From assembly GCA_963556305.1 (NCBI GenBank), contig OY745773.1, positions 806,001-870,000 on the forward strand: 64,000 nucleotides of DNA. The letters run 5' to 3'. How positions within the stretch are numbered: position 1 is the first letter of the stretch; every line of letters begins with the position of its first letter. The translations under genes were made by a program, and so were the position numbers. The notes under the pieces are model-generated. The model saw only the letters and a list, made by a program, of their open reading frames with translations. It searched no databases and was not told the origin of the DNA. Source of the stretch: Platismatia glauca (taxonomy: Eukaryota > Ascomycota > Lecanoromycetes > Lecanorales > Parmeliaceae). Below, in pieces: positions 55,303-64,000 of the stretch.

Positions 55303-57703
55303 TCATTTCTTGCCTAGTATCTTCCTGCAATCAGGGCAGAACCACTTGACCCTTCTCCCAGGAGGTTCCTTCAGCCCTACACATTCGAAGTGGAACCACT
55401 CGCGCTCGCACTGTAAGAAAGTAAGTCAATGCAAAAACACGTTCGAAATAAAAGGGTGATGGCCTTACGTTTTCGTTCTCGCATGCAACCATATGCCCAT
55501 AGCTTACATCTCCGCAGTAACAGAACCTAGCTTCATCTGCATCAATCTCCTCACCCGCCGCTTCCTCCTCTAGCTTTACCGCGTTCTCCTTTGCGGTCAC
55601 ATTTTCAGCTGCTCTCTTTGCATTGGATGCAGCCATTCCGCCCTTCTTCTTCGGAGCATGCTGCCTCTTGCCAACACTGACCGCAGCACCACCTTCATGA
55701 CTTTCAATCACGGGACCAGGCGCGGGACGCTTGCTTCGTCTACCAGCAGCAGTAACAACCGGCACTGGACTTTGGGGTGGAGCGGGCGTACTGCTCTTGC
55801 GACCAAGGTGGTCGTGGGGAGTGGTAGCTGAAGCAGGGCCAGCAGAACTGCGGCGGGAATTCGCACGGCTACTTGTGCGTGGAGAAGCATGAACGGGTTC
55901 TGGAAGAGGTTCCGCCGGTCCTTTCAGTGTTAAAGAGATGCGGCGGGGGCGTGTAGAGGTTGCAGTCGGTCTAGGGGTTGTAGCGGCTGTTGGCTTTTCA
56001 AAGGCTACCGTAACAGGCGTAGCAGGTGTCGCAGGCGTAGACCGTCGCGATGGTCTTGACGGAGAAGGAGCTGGAGCAGCAAGTGGTACTGTCGTCGTTA
56101 CTGTCTTGGTCGTGATTTTCAGAGCCTCCGGTTGGGCTTGCTCAGTCTTACGCTTCTTCGGAGGTTTGACAGGTGAAGTCATAGTCTCTGGAGATGGTTT
56201 GACGGGGGAATTTACGATATCCACCTGCTTGGGTGGAGGCTCTGCTTTGGGGGATTCTTCCCGTTTCCGCTTCTTCAAAAGAGTCTTCGTAGCTTCTTTC
56301 GGCTTTTCCTCTGGAGCGATCTTCTTCTTCGGAGCTTCCTTGGCCTTGGGTGTGTTAGCGCTGAGAGTAGGGCTCTCGATCGGTTTCTCCGGAAGAGGAG
56401 CAAATATATTCTTAAGGGAATCCAGACGATGACCCAATTTCTGAGCTTCTGAAGCCAGTATATCAGCTTGTTCGCGGGCCATCTTCTCCCTCTTCTCCTT
56501 CTTGGCAATGTTCAGTGCCATCCCTCTGTTACTTAAATTCGTGTCTGCCAGCCCAAGAGAATCGGCACTTATCTCGCCTGGTACTAGCGCTTTCCCTCGT
56601 GGAGCGTTCGCAATGTTGTCATCATCGATAAAATCTTCGCCCCCAGCATCGCATTTAGATTTCGTACTTTTGTAATTGTCAGGTCCTCGGCCGGCAAGCG
56701 ACAATTCGCGCCTGATCATAGTCTCGCTTGGTGTCCAGATAGCGTTCTTCTTCATTCTTTTCCTCAACTTCGCCATCTCCCACTCAGTAAGACGCATCCA
56801 CGGTGCATGTATGGTCCCAGGTTTGGCATCTGCTGGCGGAGGACTCAGTAGTGACAGAGCGTTGCTCGTCGAAATCCCAGCAACGGAGCTGTGCACATTC
56901 GTCCCCATTGTGCCTGGCGGCCTTGGTGGTCGAGGCTGCTTGGGAAGTCTCAGCTTGGGCACCTTGGGGGGCTTTGGTGGTCTCATCCGCGCTGGTTTAC
57001 GGGACCCTCCAACGCGCGATGTAGGCATTGGTATGGGCGACGGAGGTATTGATTCCCAGTCTGAGTCGGTAAAATGGACTGGGGAATCTGGGTTTGGAGG
57101 TGGTAGTACCTCACCAGGTACAGTGATCTTTCGATTTCGAATCCTTTTCTGCGATTTCGCCGGAGTTCTGCCTGCAGCCTTCGCCGCTCTCGCGCCATCA
57201 AGACGCAGGGTGATGCGGGGAGGGGGGGTCTTGCGGCTGGCTTGAGGAGATCTCGGCACGGGAGTAGGGTCTCTTGATGGAGGTTTCGGCAAAGCATGTA
57301 GTTTGGATATTATACTGGTCAAGCGATTATGATGGCGATCCGCCATCTCAAATAAACGCGATGCTTCGCCATAGGAGGATTCGCGGCAGCTGATCGCGTG
57401 TTCCAGATTGTAGGATATGTCGTGTCGAAGATCATGAGGGCTCGGCCGCTTGTCAGGAGATATGTCTGGTAGTGATCCGTATTCTTTCGTCAGCTCGTGT
57501 ACTGTGTTAGCGGCGGTCATGTAGACATCATCGAGCTTGCGGATGAGAGTCAGTGATCGGGCGAGGTCCGAGGGGAGGTATTCAGTGTAGTCGAGGAAGT
57601 CGGTGACTGTAGCTTGAGCGTCAGGATCCGCTGGGGGATGCTCTATCATGACCTCCATCTCGGGAGCTGTCTGAGAGATGGAGCTCTGAGATTGAGTTGT
57701 CAC
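55303..57703 (-). CDS. ING-family PHD-finger chromatin protein
   Basis: Two exons (57703-55469, 55410-55303; intron 55468-55411) give 780 residues. The N-terminal ING region (about 30-140) has TVTDFLDYTEYLPSDLARSL, then TLIRKLDDVYMTAANTVHEL. A long basic, Pro/Lys-rich middle contains several AT-hook-like and nuclear-signal patches. The C-terminal PHD finger is completed only by splicing: FCYCGDVSYGHMVACENENC, then EREWFHFECVGLKEP and KWFCPDCRK. Together these supply the C4HC3 ligands and the aromatic cage typical of ING fingers that read H3K4me3. Such proteins sit in histone acetyltransferase or deacetylase complexes (Yng1, Yng2, Pho23). Length suggests a Pho23- or Yng2-type member, but I cannot choose between them. 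Confidence 0.9.
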
Positions 57704-58450
57704 GTAGGTGAGGTTCTTGGCGTGAAGTCGTACTTTCCGTGGATTCCATGGATTTCGGAGGATGCCAAGACGTGGAAAATGTCTAGGGTGACTGCCGCCC
57801 TATGCGCTGGACCCGACCCCAGGAACGATGACAGACAGACAGACGACATTGATGCATCACGTCTTATATGTGAGGACCTCGTGTACAAGGAGGAGGAGGA
57901 GGAGGGGAAGAAGAAAGAAAAGGGAAAATTGTAGCGCATGTTCAGGATCTATGGGAAGGGTGTTACGAAATATGTACAACCCCACCATCAACACATTCTG
58001 AAAGCATCGTTCACAGAACGGGCGTCCCATTAAGAATCATCACCGTACCTGATTTTAGATTAATCTATTCCGACGGCAGCAGCAGAGCCGCCCATAACCA
58101 CATCTCAAGCAGCAAGAACTGAGCGATAAAGACAAAGGCATCCTAGCAGATGTGGAGGGTTGGCTGTCAATCGCTGAATTTGGAGACACACGCAGCGGTG
58201 GCAAAGTCTGTACAGACGCCAAATTAAGCGAAACTTGGGCCTTATTGCGCACTATGGACTTCGTTCAAAAGGTTCCGAGATACTGCTACAACTAGGAATC
58301 TAAGCTGACACCTAATTCACTCGCCCGCTGCCTCAAATCATACGAATATCAACTCTCAGTCCAATAATTATCGATCCCAAAGGCCCCCTCACTGCAACAG
58401 ACCCCGTTTCCCTAACACCAACGCGAATCTTGCAGGGTCACCCAACCGTG
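57704..58450. other. Intergenic, about 750 bases, ING promoter side
   Basis: Contains a GGAGGA purine-rich run (about 57888-57905) close to the ING start. No gene or structured RNA recognised. Confidence 0.4.
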
Positions 58451-58909
58451 TCAGGGCAGGACGCAGAGCCAGAACAGGATAAAAAGCCAGGTATCAAAGT
58501 TCTGCCACTTGCCGTCGGCTGGACAACATATATCAGAGATCAGGTGGAAGTTGTGCCTGCGCTGGATGTCCCCATTGTCACCTCTGAGCCGCTTGAAGAA
58601 AGGTGCGGAAGGTCGAGTGGTATTAGGAACTAATGGATCTAAGGTTGGACCGAGGAAAGGGTGGTTCCAACGGTTGCATTGTGTCGGATGTCCCGATGCT
58701 CCATCAATATTTGAGTAAAAGTCCCAGACCTTGTGCCTTATCAGATTGGCTTGTGTAGCGTTGGTCATTTGATAGGGTTCGCAGACATCGTGCCATATAG
58801 CATTGTCTGACGCTCTGTTGCCTAGGGAGTAGTGATCCCAGATTTTATGTCTGGGCAAATTGTCTGGTGCGAAAGGATTGTACGTCCCATTTGCTCTGTT
58901 TCCATTCAA
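58451..58909 (-). CDS. Doubtful small ORF with internal duplication
   Basis: A 152-codon open frame without an ATG at its beginning, so a first exon upstream (near 58960-59000, where a GTAAGT donor occurs) would be needed; I could not join it in frame. The translation has an imperfect internal repeat: NLPRHKIWDHYSLGNRASDN and NLIRHKVWDFYSNIDGASGH, about 45 residues apart. The repeat suggests real coding history. No signal peptide, domain or family recognised. Confidence 0.3.
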   Translation of the reverse strand: MNGNRANGTYNPFAPDNLPRHKIWDHYSLGNRASDNAIWHDVCEPYQMTNATQANLIRHKVWDFYSNIDGASGHPTQCNRWNHPFLGPTLDPLVPNTTRPSAPFFKRLRGDNGDIQRRHNFHLISDICCPADGKWQNFDTWLFILFWLCVLP

Positions 58910-59367
58910 GCCTGAAATGATATAGTCTGGAGAAACAGCAATTCAATCTGGAGCTCGACTTACCAGTCCCAAATTCATATAGCTACCCAAGCTCTATGAA
59001 TTCGTTAGGTAGAGTCTCTAGTACATTCCTTATTAGAGTGCAGGCCATCCATCTGACATACTCCAGATAACCCTGTCATAGTTGAGGATAAAGTTGTAAT
59101 AGCTGACGAAGCCAATCCTCTTGTCAAGGCCACTATGTAGTACCAAGCCAGAGACTGGAACTACATACCTCCTCAGCTCCATCCGGAGGGAAGAGTTCAA
59201 GACCCTCGGCGGCTTGAATGCTTTTGCTACCCCGATCCTCCCTTCGAACCTCTCGACCAACCGGCCTCTCCCAACGCCGCTATTCCCCAACATTCAGATA
59301 GGCGGGTCGTCGGCGAAGACGAGCACGGAGCAGCAGCAGTCAAGGCCCTCTCAAAGCCAGTACTCCC

Positions 59368-59571
59368 TTGCTGCCACAGCAATTCGAGACTGGCCCTCTC
59401 GTATCGGAAGAGGAGGAGCGGGAGATCAGAGAGATTGTCGATAAGAGACGGGCGGGAAAGGGCTACGAGTGCCAGGTGCGCTGGAAGGGTACATGGCTGC
59501 CCAGGAGCGGACTGGGCAACGCGCGGCGGTTGTTGCGCAAGTTCGAGGCACGGGCCAAAGGTCACCGTTGA
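59368..59571 (+). mobile_element. Chromodomain fragment, probable Ty3/Gypsy retrotransposon relic
   Basis: The frame reads FETGPLVSEEEEREIREIVD, then KRRAGKGYECQVRWKGTW and GNARRLLRKFEARAKG. An acidic lead, an EI--IVD-R start, a Y--QV-WKG strand and a NA--LL--F helix are the landmarks of the chromodomain that ends integrases of chromovirus-type Gypsy elements. The WEP aromatic position is replaced by LPRSG. Upstream sequence (59121-59360) is broken and no reverse transcriptase, integrase core or LTR is visible. A decayed host chromodomain gene is the alternative. Confidence 0.45.
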
Positions 59572-59745
59572 GGCAAGTGGAGCAGACCGGCACGTGCAGA
59601 GAAGGGCCTGCGGTCGTTGGTCACTTTGGTCAGTCTCCGCCGGATCCCATATTCTTTTCGACCATGATACCCAATGACTGGCGGTAGCAAATAGAATACA
59701 AAAAGTATATAAATCACAGACCCTTGTGAATTCCTCTGCAACCTT

Positions 59746-60808
59746 TCACACCCGAAGCCTTCCAATGAAATCGTGGCGTTGTTGGGCAGAAGAATTAGAA
59801 AGTGGGAGGAGCTGCTTGACGACTGCACTTTGGCCAGCGCGTCGTGCTCTGTCTATCGCAAGGTCTTCCTTTGCGTCCCTGACCAAAGGATCTGCTCCCT
59901 CTGCCAACAGCAATTCTACTATATCTGACTTCCCTTCCTCGGCCGCTTCGTGTAGCGGAGTGCCTATACCGAAATACTTGAGTTGATCGTAACAATCCAA
60001 GCGATCCTGGTACATAACATTATTGATTGGAGGTCCTTTATCAATTATGAATTGACAGATTTGGAGGCGATCAACAGAATTTCTTCTCACTGCGTGATGG
60101 AGGAGCTGGCCATGTTTGATAGATCCTCCATGATCAAATAGCAATTTGATAATCGCGAACGGAGCTTCGTAGACGGCTACTGAGAGCGGAGTGAGATCCA
60201 ATCCACATTCGGCGTTAGGATCCGCGCCATGAGTAAGGAACCACAAGGTGAGGTGTGTATCGTTCAGTACGAGCCTTATTTCGTTAGTCCATTGGGCTGT
60301 ATCCTAGATTGGAATATACCCACGAAAGTGGTGGTGGTTTAGTTCTCTTTATCGGTGCATTAATGTCCCAACCCATATCCAAAAATAGCTGTAGCATCGA
60401 ATATTTCTTCATTTCGGCAGCCATTTTAAAATGGGAAATGTTCATAGAGACGCCGTTAGATAAGAGGTATGAAGCAATCGATACGTCGTCCTGTTGTATG
60501 GCCTCAACAAGGGAACCGGCAAAGAGATCTTTGTCGATTCTTTCGGCTTCCGCTTTATCTAACCATTGAGACGTAAAGGTTCTCTGAACTGCAGCAAGTT
60601 CTCCAGAAGCCGCAGCCGCACGTAGTTCTTTAATTTCCGGTGGATCTTTAGATTGTGATTTGAAATTGTCCGGGTCAGAATCCCAGAGAGGGTCACCCTC
60701 CACAACAAATGACCACTCAGTGCCGGGCTCGAAAAGCAGAGCGCTATCACTATCGCTCGGATCTTTGTCTTCCCAATTCGATGCGGAGTCGACTTGAACC
60801 AGTGCCAT
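59746..60808 (-). CDS. Ankyrin-repeat protein
   Basis: Two exons (60808-60324, 60274-59746) with a 49-base intron (GTGGGT donor) give 337 residues in frame, and the join yields PPLSLVLNDTHLTLWFLTHG. The N-terminal 60 residues are acidic (VDSASNWEDKDPSDSDSALL). Ankyrin-type helices follow: ELRAAAASGELAAVQRTF, AIQQDDVSIASYLLSNGVSM, THGADPNAECGLDLTPLSVA, and the canonical repeat GTPLHEAAEEGKSDIVELLL AEGADPLVRD, then DRARRAGQSAVVKQLLPL. These repeats are ordinary and diverged, unlike the near-identical array at 16099-17775. It probably serves as a protein-binding scaffold. No effector domain is attached. Confidence 0.85.
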
Positions 60809-61630
60809 TTTAAAGCTGCACGAGTATTGCTAAGGATAAATGAGGGAGGTCCTGGGTTATGTTAAGAGCTTTGTCCTAAACCCTAGTTAAAGGTCGAGGG
60901 TCAAGGCGCCTACTGCAAGTGCCCCGCAGCACCAGGGGTGTCAGTCTGTCAGAACATCAAAAATGAAGTCTCGTTGTATTTGATTATTGTCACGAATTCT
61001 GCGTTCTCTTATAAAGTCTCGGTTTTGTTCTATACAAATTTGAACTCAAATCAACATGTTGAGATGCCGTCAAGTCGGTTGGCAGAAGGTCACATATGTT
61101 GGGTAAATGAGACTTCTGACACCCTGGTGGCAGTAAGCTTTTCCCCTTGACGAGGAGAGCAGGCACAAAGAGCGCAGAGCTCGCGAGCTGCGGGTCATGG
61201 TCGAACGCGCTGAGAAGGCGCTGCACGGGAACAGGCTACAAGACTCTGTCGAGCCGAGGAAGTCATGAAACTGCATGCCTGGGCATCACCGAGGTACGAG
61301 ACTCAGGCCTTAACGCGGTAAGCCGGCTGAGAACTTCGTCTCCGCCCTCTCCCTTAGTGGTGAGAGGAAGCCATTGAGGCCTTTAGTGCGGCTAGCCGGC
61401 AGGAACTTGCGTACCAATCCCTTGCCTACTGGCTCGACTCTGATATATATAAGTAGCTAGGTCCTCTATGTAGACTTTGCAAGACCCTTCCTTCTTGTGC
61501 GCGAGCTTTCAGAGGTTCGAACGGAGCCCATATATTCCCAGTTCCAATTCTCTCGAGTCGAGATCGTTTGTAATTAGAGGCTCTGAAATTTCTCCTATTT
61601 CGTATTATTTGGCAGCCGCTTCCCTTCACC
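60809..61630. other. Divergent intergenic region, about 820 bases
   Basis: Lies between the start of the ankyrin gene (minus) and the start of the 190-aa gene (plus). A TATA-like element is annotated at 61442-61452. No gene seen. Confidence 0.45.
61442..61452 (+). promoter_or_regulatory. TATA-like element
   Basis: The word gatatatataa about 180 bases before the ATG at 61631 is a plausible TATA box for that gene. Confidence 0.35.
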
Positions 61631-62203
61631 ATGGCACCAAGCAAACTTGATATCGCACGTGAGGACAACAAACTTCAAGTCGTTAAGATGAACAATATTG
61701 GATACATGCGTTTTCAGTCAGGGGGTAAGACCTTCCTTGGCACCGAGGATCTCAATGGCTGTACAGTCGTTGTTATCGTTTCCAAAGATGCCGCGATCCT
61801 TGGCCATATATCTCCACGGCCCTCCGGACAGAATACCAGTGAAGCCACAGGCGACGCTCATGTGAGATCAAAGATGCAGGAATTGCGTACTCTTCTCGGC
61901 CAGCATCTGAGCGACTTCAAACAAGGCACGGGTGGTATCGTCGTCTACGCCATCTACATGGGGAAATTCGCGCTGACCGACCAGAAAAAGATCATCGAAG
62001 ATCAATTCAAATCCTGGAAACTGCCTTTCAAGTCTGTATCGTACCCTGTCCTCAAACCTGAGGTGCTTCGCCCTCCCGCGAAGGGCACAGTACTCATTGA
62101 TGCCGGAGGAGAAGCACCAGTGATATGGGTCGAGGATAAGGCTGTCGCTCGCGTGACAGCTTCTGGGTCATCGGCTGGGTCATCGGCTGGATCATCAAAG
62201 TGA
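61631..62203 (+). CDS. 190-aa protein, possible CheD-like/YfiH-superfamily cysteine-hydrolase fold
   Basis: Intronless, with a CACC-ATGG start context. No signal peptide. Near the N-terminus FQSGGKTFLGTEDLNGC leads to TVVVIVSKDAAILGHISP. A Gly-Cys-Thr after a loop, a hydrophobic strand, then Gly-His 15 residues later (Cys44, His59) resembles the Cys-His pair of the deamidase superfamily that includes bacterial CheD. The later YAIYMGKFALTDQKKIIEDQ has the strand-then-helix feel of that fold. This assignment is a motif-level guess. It may equally be an uncharacterised fungal family with unrelated activity. The C-terminus is a short SAGS tandem repeat, probably flexible. Confidence 0.7.
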   Translation: MAPSKLDIAREDNKLQVVKMNNIGYMRFQSGGKTFLGTEDLNGCTVVVIVSKDAAILGHISPRPSGQNTSEATGDAHVRSKMQELRTLLGQHLSDFKQGTGGIVVYAIYMGKFALTDQKKIIEDQFKSWKLPFKSVSYPVLKPEVLRPPAKGTVLIDAGGEAPVIWVEDKAVARVTASGSSAGSSAGSSK

Positions 62204-63328
62204 TAAATTTGTGAGGGTTTGCTATCGCCGATCTATAAGTTCGTTAATGAGAACTCGTTCTTATCCTCTGCAGCTACGGTATGTTCGAACAATTCCGAGA
62301 ATACATTGAGCCAAGTTAGATGGTAAGTGTGAGAACAAGGGACGACCAGGTCTGTATATGGAAAAGGCTCATCCGGGGAGATCTTGAATGCATCCGAGCG
62401 CGTGGAGGACAGGTCCCGAAATCTGCTAGTGCAAAACCAAGTCGCGAGATTGGGTAGAGTACGTAGAGTACCTACATTTTTCATGTCTTGAGGTGGAGGC
62501 CTAGCGGGGAATTACTCCATAGGGCTGATCCAATCGACGCTGGGCGGAGCAGCACAGGACTCTGCGTCGCAACTTCTATATGAGTGTAGCGATTGGTGGG
62601 GCGAAGGTTATGTGATGTAGGATAAGTGGATAAGTAGAGTCGGGTACATCAATTGGAGGGCGTGGCCTTGCTGCTGTCATCAGTCAGCCAGATGCAGCTA
62701 ATTTGGCTTGGTGGGCTATATAGCCTGCACCTGCTTCCATAGAAATTCACATCCTCCTCTACCCACACGGACCTTTCTCGTAGCCGTGTTCTTTAGAGTA
62801 TTGGCGAATGGCTCAAGGGAACACGATATGACGATAGGCACAACATTGACTTGAGTGAAAGGAAACTCTGTTACATGTTGACCTACCAAACATATTCGCC
62901 GTTGGCAAAGCTTTCGTTATTCACGAGTACTGTTGAATTCATACATCACACAGCTTTCACTCCAATTCAACCCGTCTTCGAGGCATTTATCTATACTGTA
63001 CCAAGGGAGTCTGCGTGTGACCTCGTAAAAGCCTCAAACGCATACGATTCGATTCACATCTCTTACTACTCTTCCTCGAACCCGTTCCTCCAATAACTTC
63101 GACAACTTCCTTCGATCACGAGTACTCGTCGAAGAGACCTCAGCACGCCCATCTTCATTAACACCTCGGCCGGTTGGACCACACTTTTTACCCTTTCACC
63201 CTATCTTCTTGTTCGCCTTTCTTTGTGACGTTGGTCGTATCTATATCTTTGCGTCTAACAAGCTAGAGCTTCTTGAATTCATTGCACATACCTCATGTTC
63301 TTCCTCTTCCTCATCCGACTCGGCTAAT
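62204..63328. other. Intergenic, about 1.1 kb
   Basis: Contains a 12-bp palindrome ggctatatagcc at 62714-62725 that could serve as a TATA region for the gene to the right. An 81-codon plus frame at 62851-63096 has no motif. The region looks like a long leader or promoter. Confidence 0.4.
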
Positions 63329-64000
63329 ATGCAAATTGGTCAGCTGGCTGGTCCTCGTGACCGATTCTGTCCCATAGGCGCAGTCACCAAATGGCCATAT
63401 CGACACTTGCACAACACGGAGGAGTCCGAAAAGGTGTCGACTAGATATTTCGCATTTGGGCAATTTCGATCCAGGGGATGGACAATGTAGGTTGATGCCG
63501 TGCTCTTCCATTGTGTCTTTGTTCGATCTCTCCTTCCCCATTGGAACCATCCCTCTTTCGCCTCATGCACAACTTACTTCACTCTCGATGTTCTACGTGT
63601 CTCTCTTCTCCAATGAATGTTCCCGCCTAACATGTTCTAGCTAACACATCATTTAGCTATTATGTTCCAACTCTGTTGGACGATACCAAACCACTTCTAC
63701 TCATTCCACGAGAAGAAGTGCTGGACCTCTTCAAAGAGATCTACGTGAACATCAAGATCCCGGCTGACTTCCCTGATGTGACTCGTCATCCAGGTTTCGA
63801 CATTGGATTTGAGGAAGAGGGGAGCCCACGTCCACGCTATCTTGGCCGGCTGACAGATCAAACGAGTCTCCTGGATCTTGAAAATATGATACCTGAGCCA
63901 GGCACGGAACCAGGGGCGCCACAGATCTTGGAAGACCGCACGTTCCCAGCATTCCGGCGTAAGATGGAGGCTGCGATCTTGGCGGGCAAGAACAGGCAGA
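63329..64000 (+). CDS. Unknown protein, 3' partial at the window edge
   Basis: Starts MQIGQLAGPRDRFCPIGAVT. The first exon ends at 63486 and an intron of 170 bases (GTAGGT donor, TTTAG acceptor at 63656) leads to YYVPTLLDDTKPLLLIPREE, then VLDLFKEIYVNIKIPADFPD and on past the right edge. The join reads FGQFRSRGWTIYYVPTLLDD. Hydrophobic and charged residues alternate as in a globular cytoplasmic protein. No family recognised. An earlier start within the upstream leader is possible. Confidence 0.6.

Overview
The window is nuclear DNA of a filamentous ascomycete (Pezizomycotina). Genes are split by many short introns (about 48-80 nt) with GTRNGY donors and CTRAC/CTGAC-like branch points. They lie on both strands without operons. 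Families typical of this group are present: a Zn2Cys6 regulator, a fungal rhodopsin-domain membrane protein, a patatin-NACHT-ankyrin NLR and OrsD/DUF3435-type relics. A Dothideomycete or Leotiomycete is a reasonable guess, but the class is inference. Splice sites were placed by reading frame and motif continuity. Spans are firmer than individual exon ends.

Layout. 1-4.8 kb: the 3' part of a Ded1-like DEAD-box helicase, then a large basic low-complexity protein. 7-10.5 kb: two convergent genes sharing an unnamed C-terminal domain. The minus-strand copy is frameshifted at a 7-base G tract. 10.5-19.5 kb is an accessory island. It holds a 29-bp inverted repeat pair, a broken DUF3435/FluG-type tyrosine-recombinase-like gene, a 1435-aa patatin-NACHT-ankyrin NLR with 17 near-identical ankyrin repeats, and a broken OrsD (DUF3505)-like gene. 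This is the kind of content known from Starship giant transposons.

19.6-25 kb: a mitochondrial-type membrane protein, a coiled-coil protein and a small unknown protein. 25.5-29.2 kb: an apparently dead metabolite locus, with a decayed NRPS-like thioester-reductase domain, a probably intact Upc2-like Zn2Cys6 regulator and a decayed RTA1-like membrane protein. 29.6-33.6 kb: a divergent pair with RNA-related domains (RBM5/RBM10-like splicing factor and MJ1316-domain protein). 35.4-37.9 kb: an extradiol-dioxygenase/glyoxalase-fold protein convergent with a fumarylacetoacetate-hydrolase-family protein, suggesting aromatic ring cleavage.

39.9-43 kb: a rhodopsin-domain protein and a TMEM205/DUF4149-like protein. 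44-57.7 kb is mostly core genome: Ku80, an NTF2-like protein, an alpha/beta hydrolase with a charged tail, a single-pass membrane protein and an ING-family PHD-finger chromatin protein. 58-64 kb: a doubtful duplicated ORF, a chromodomain fragment probably from a Ty3/Gypsy element, a small ankyrin protein, a 190-aa protein with a CheD-like Cys/His arrangement, and a gene running off the right edge. I found no convincing tRNA, rRNA or CRISPR array.
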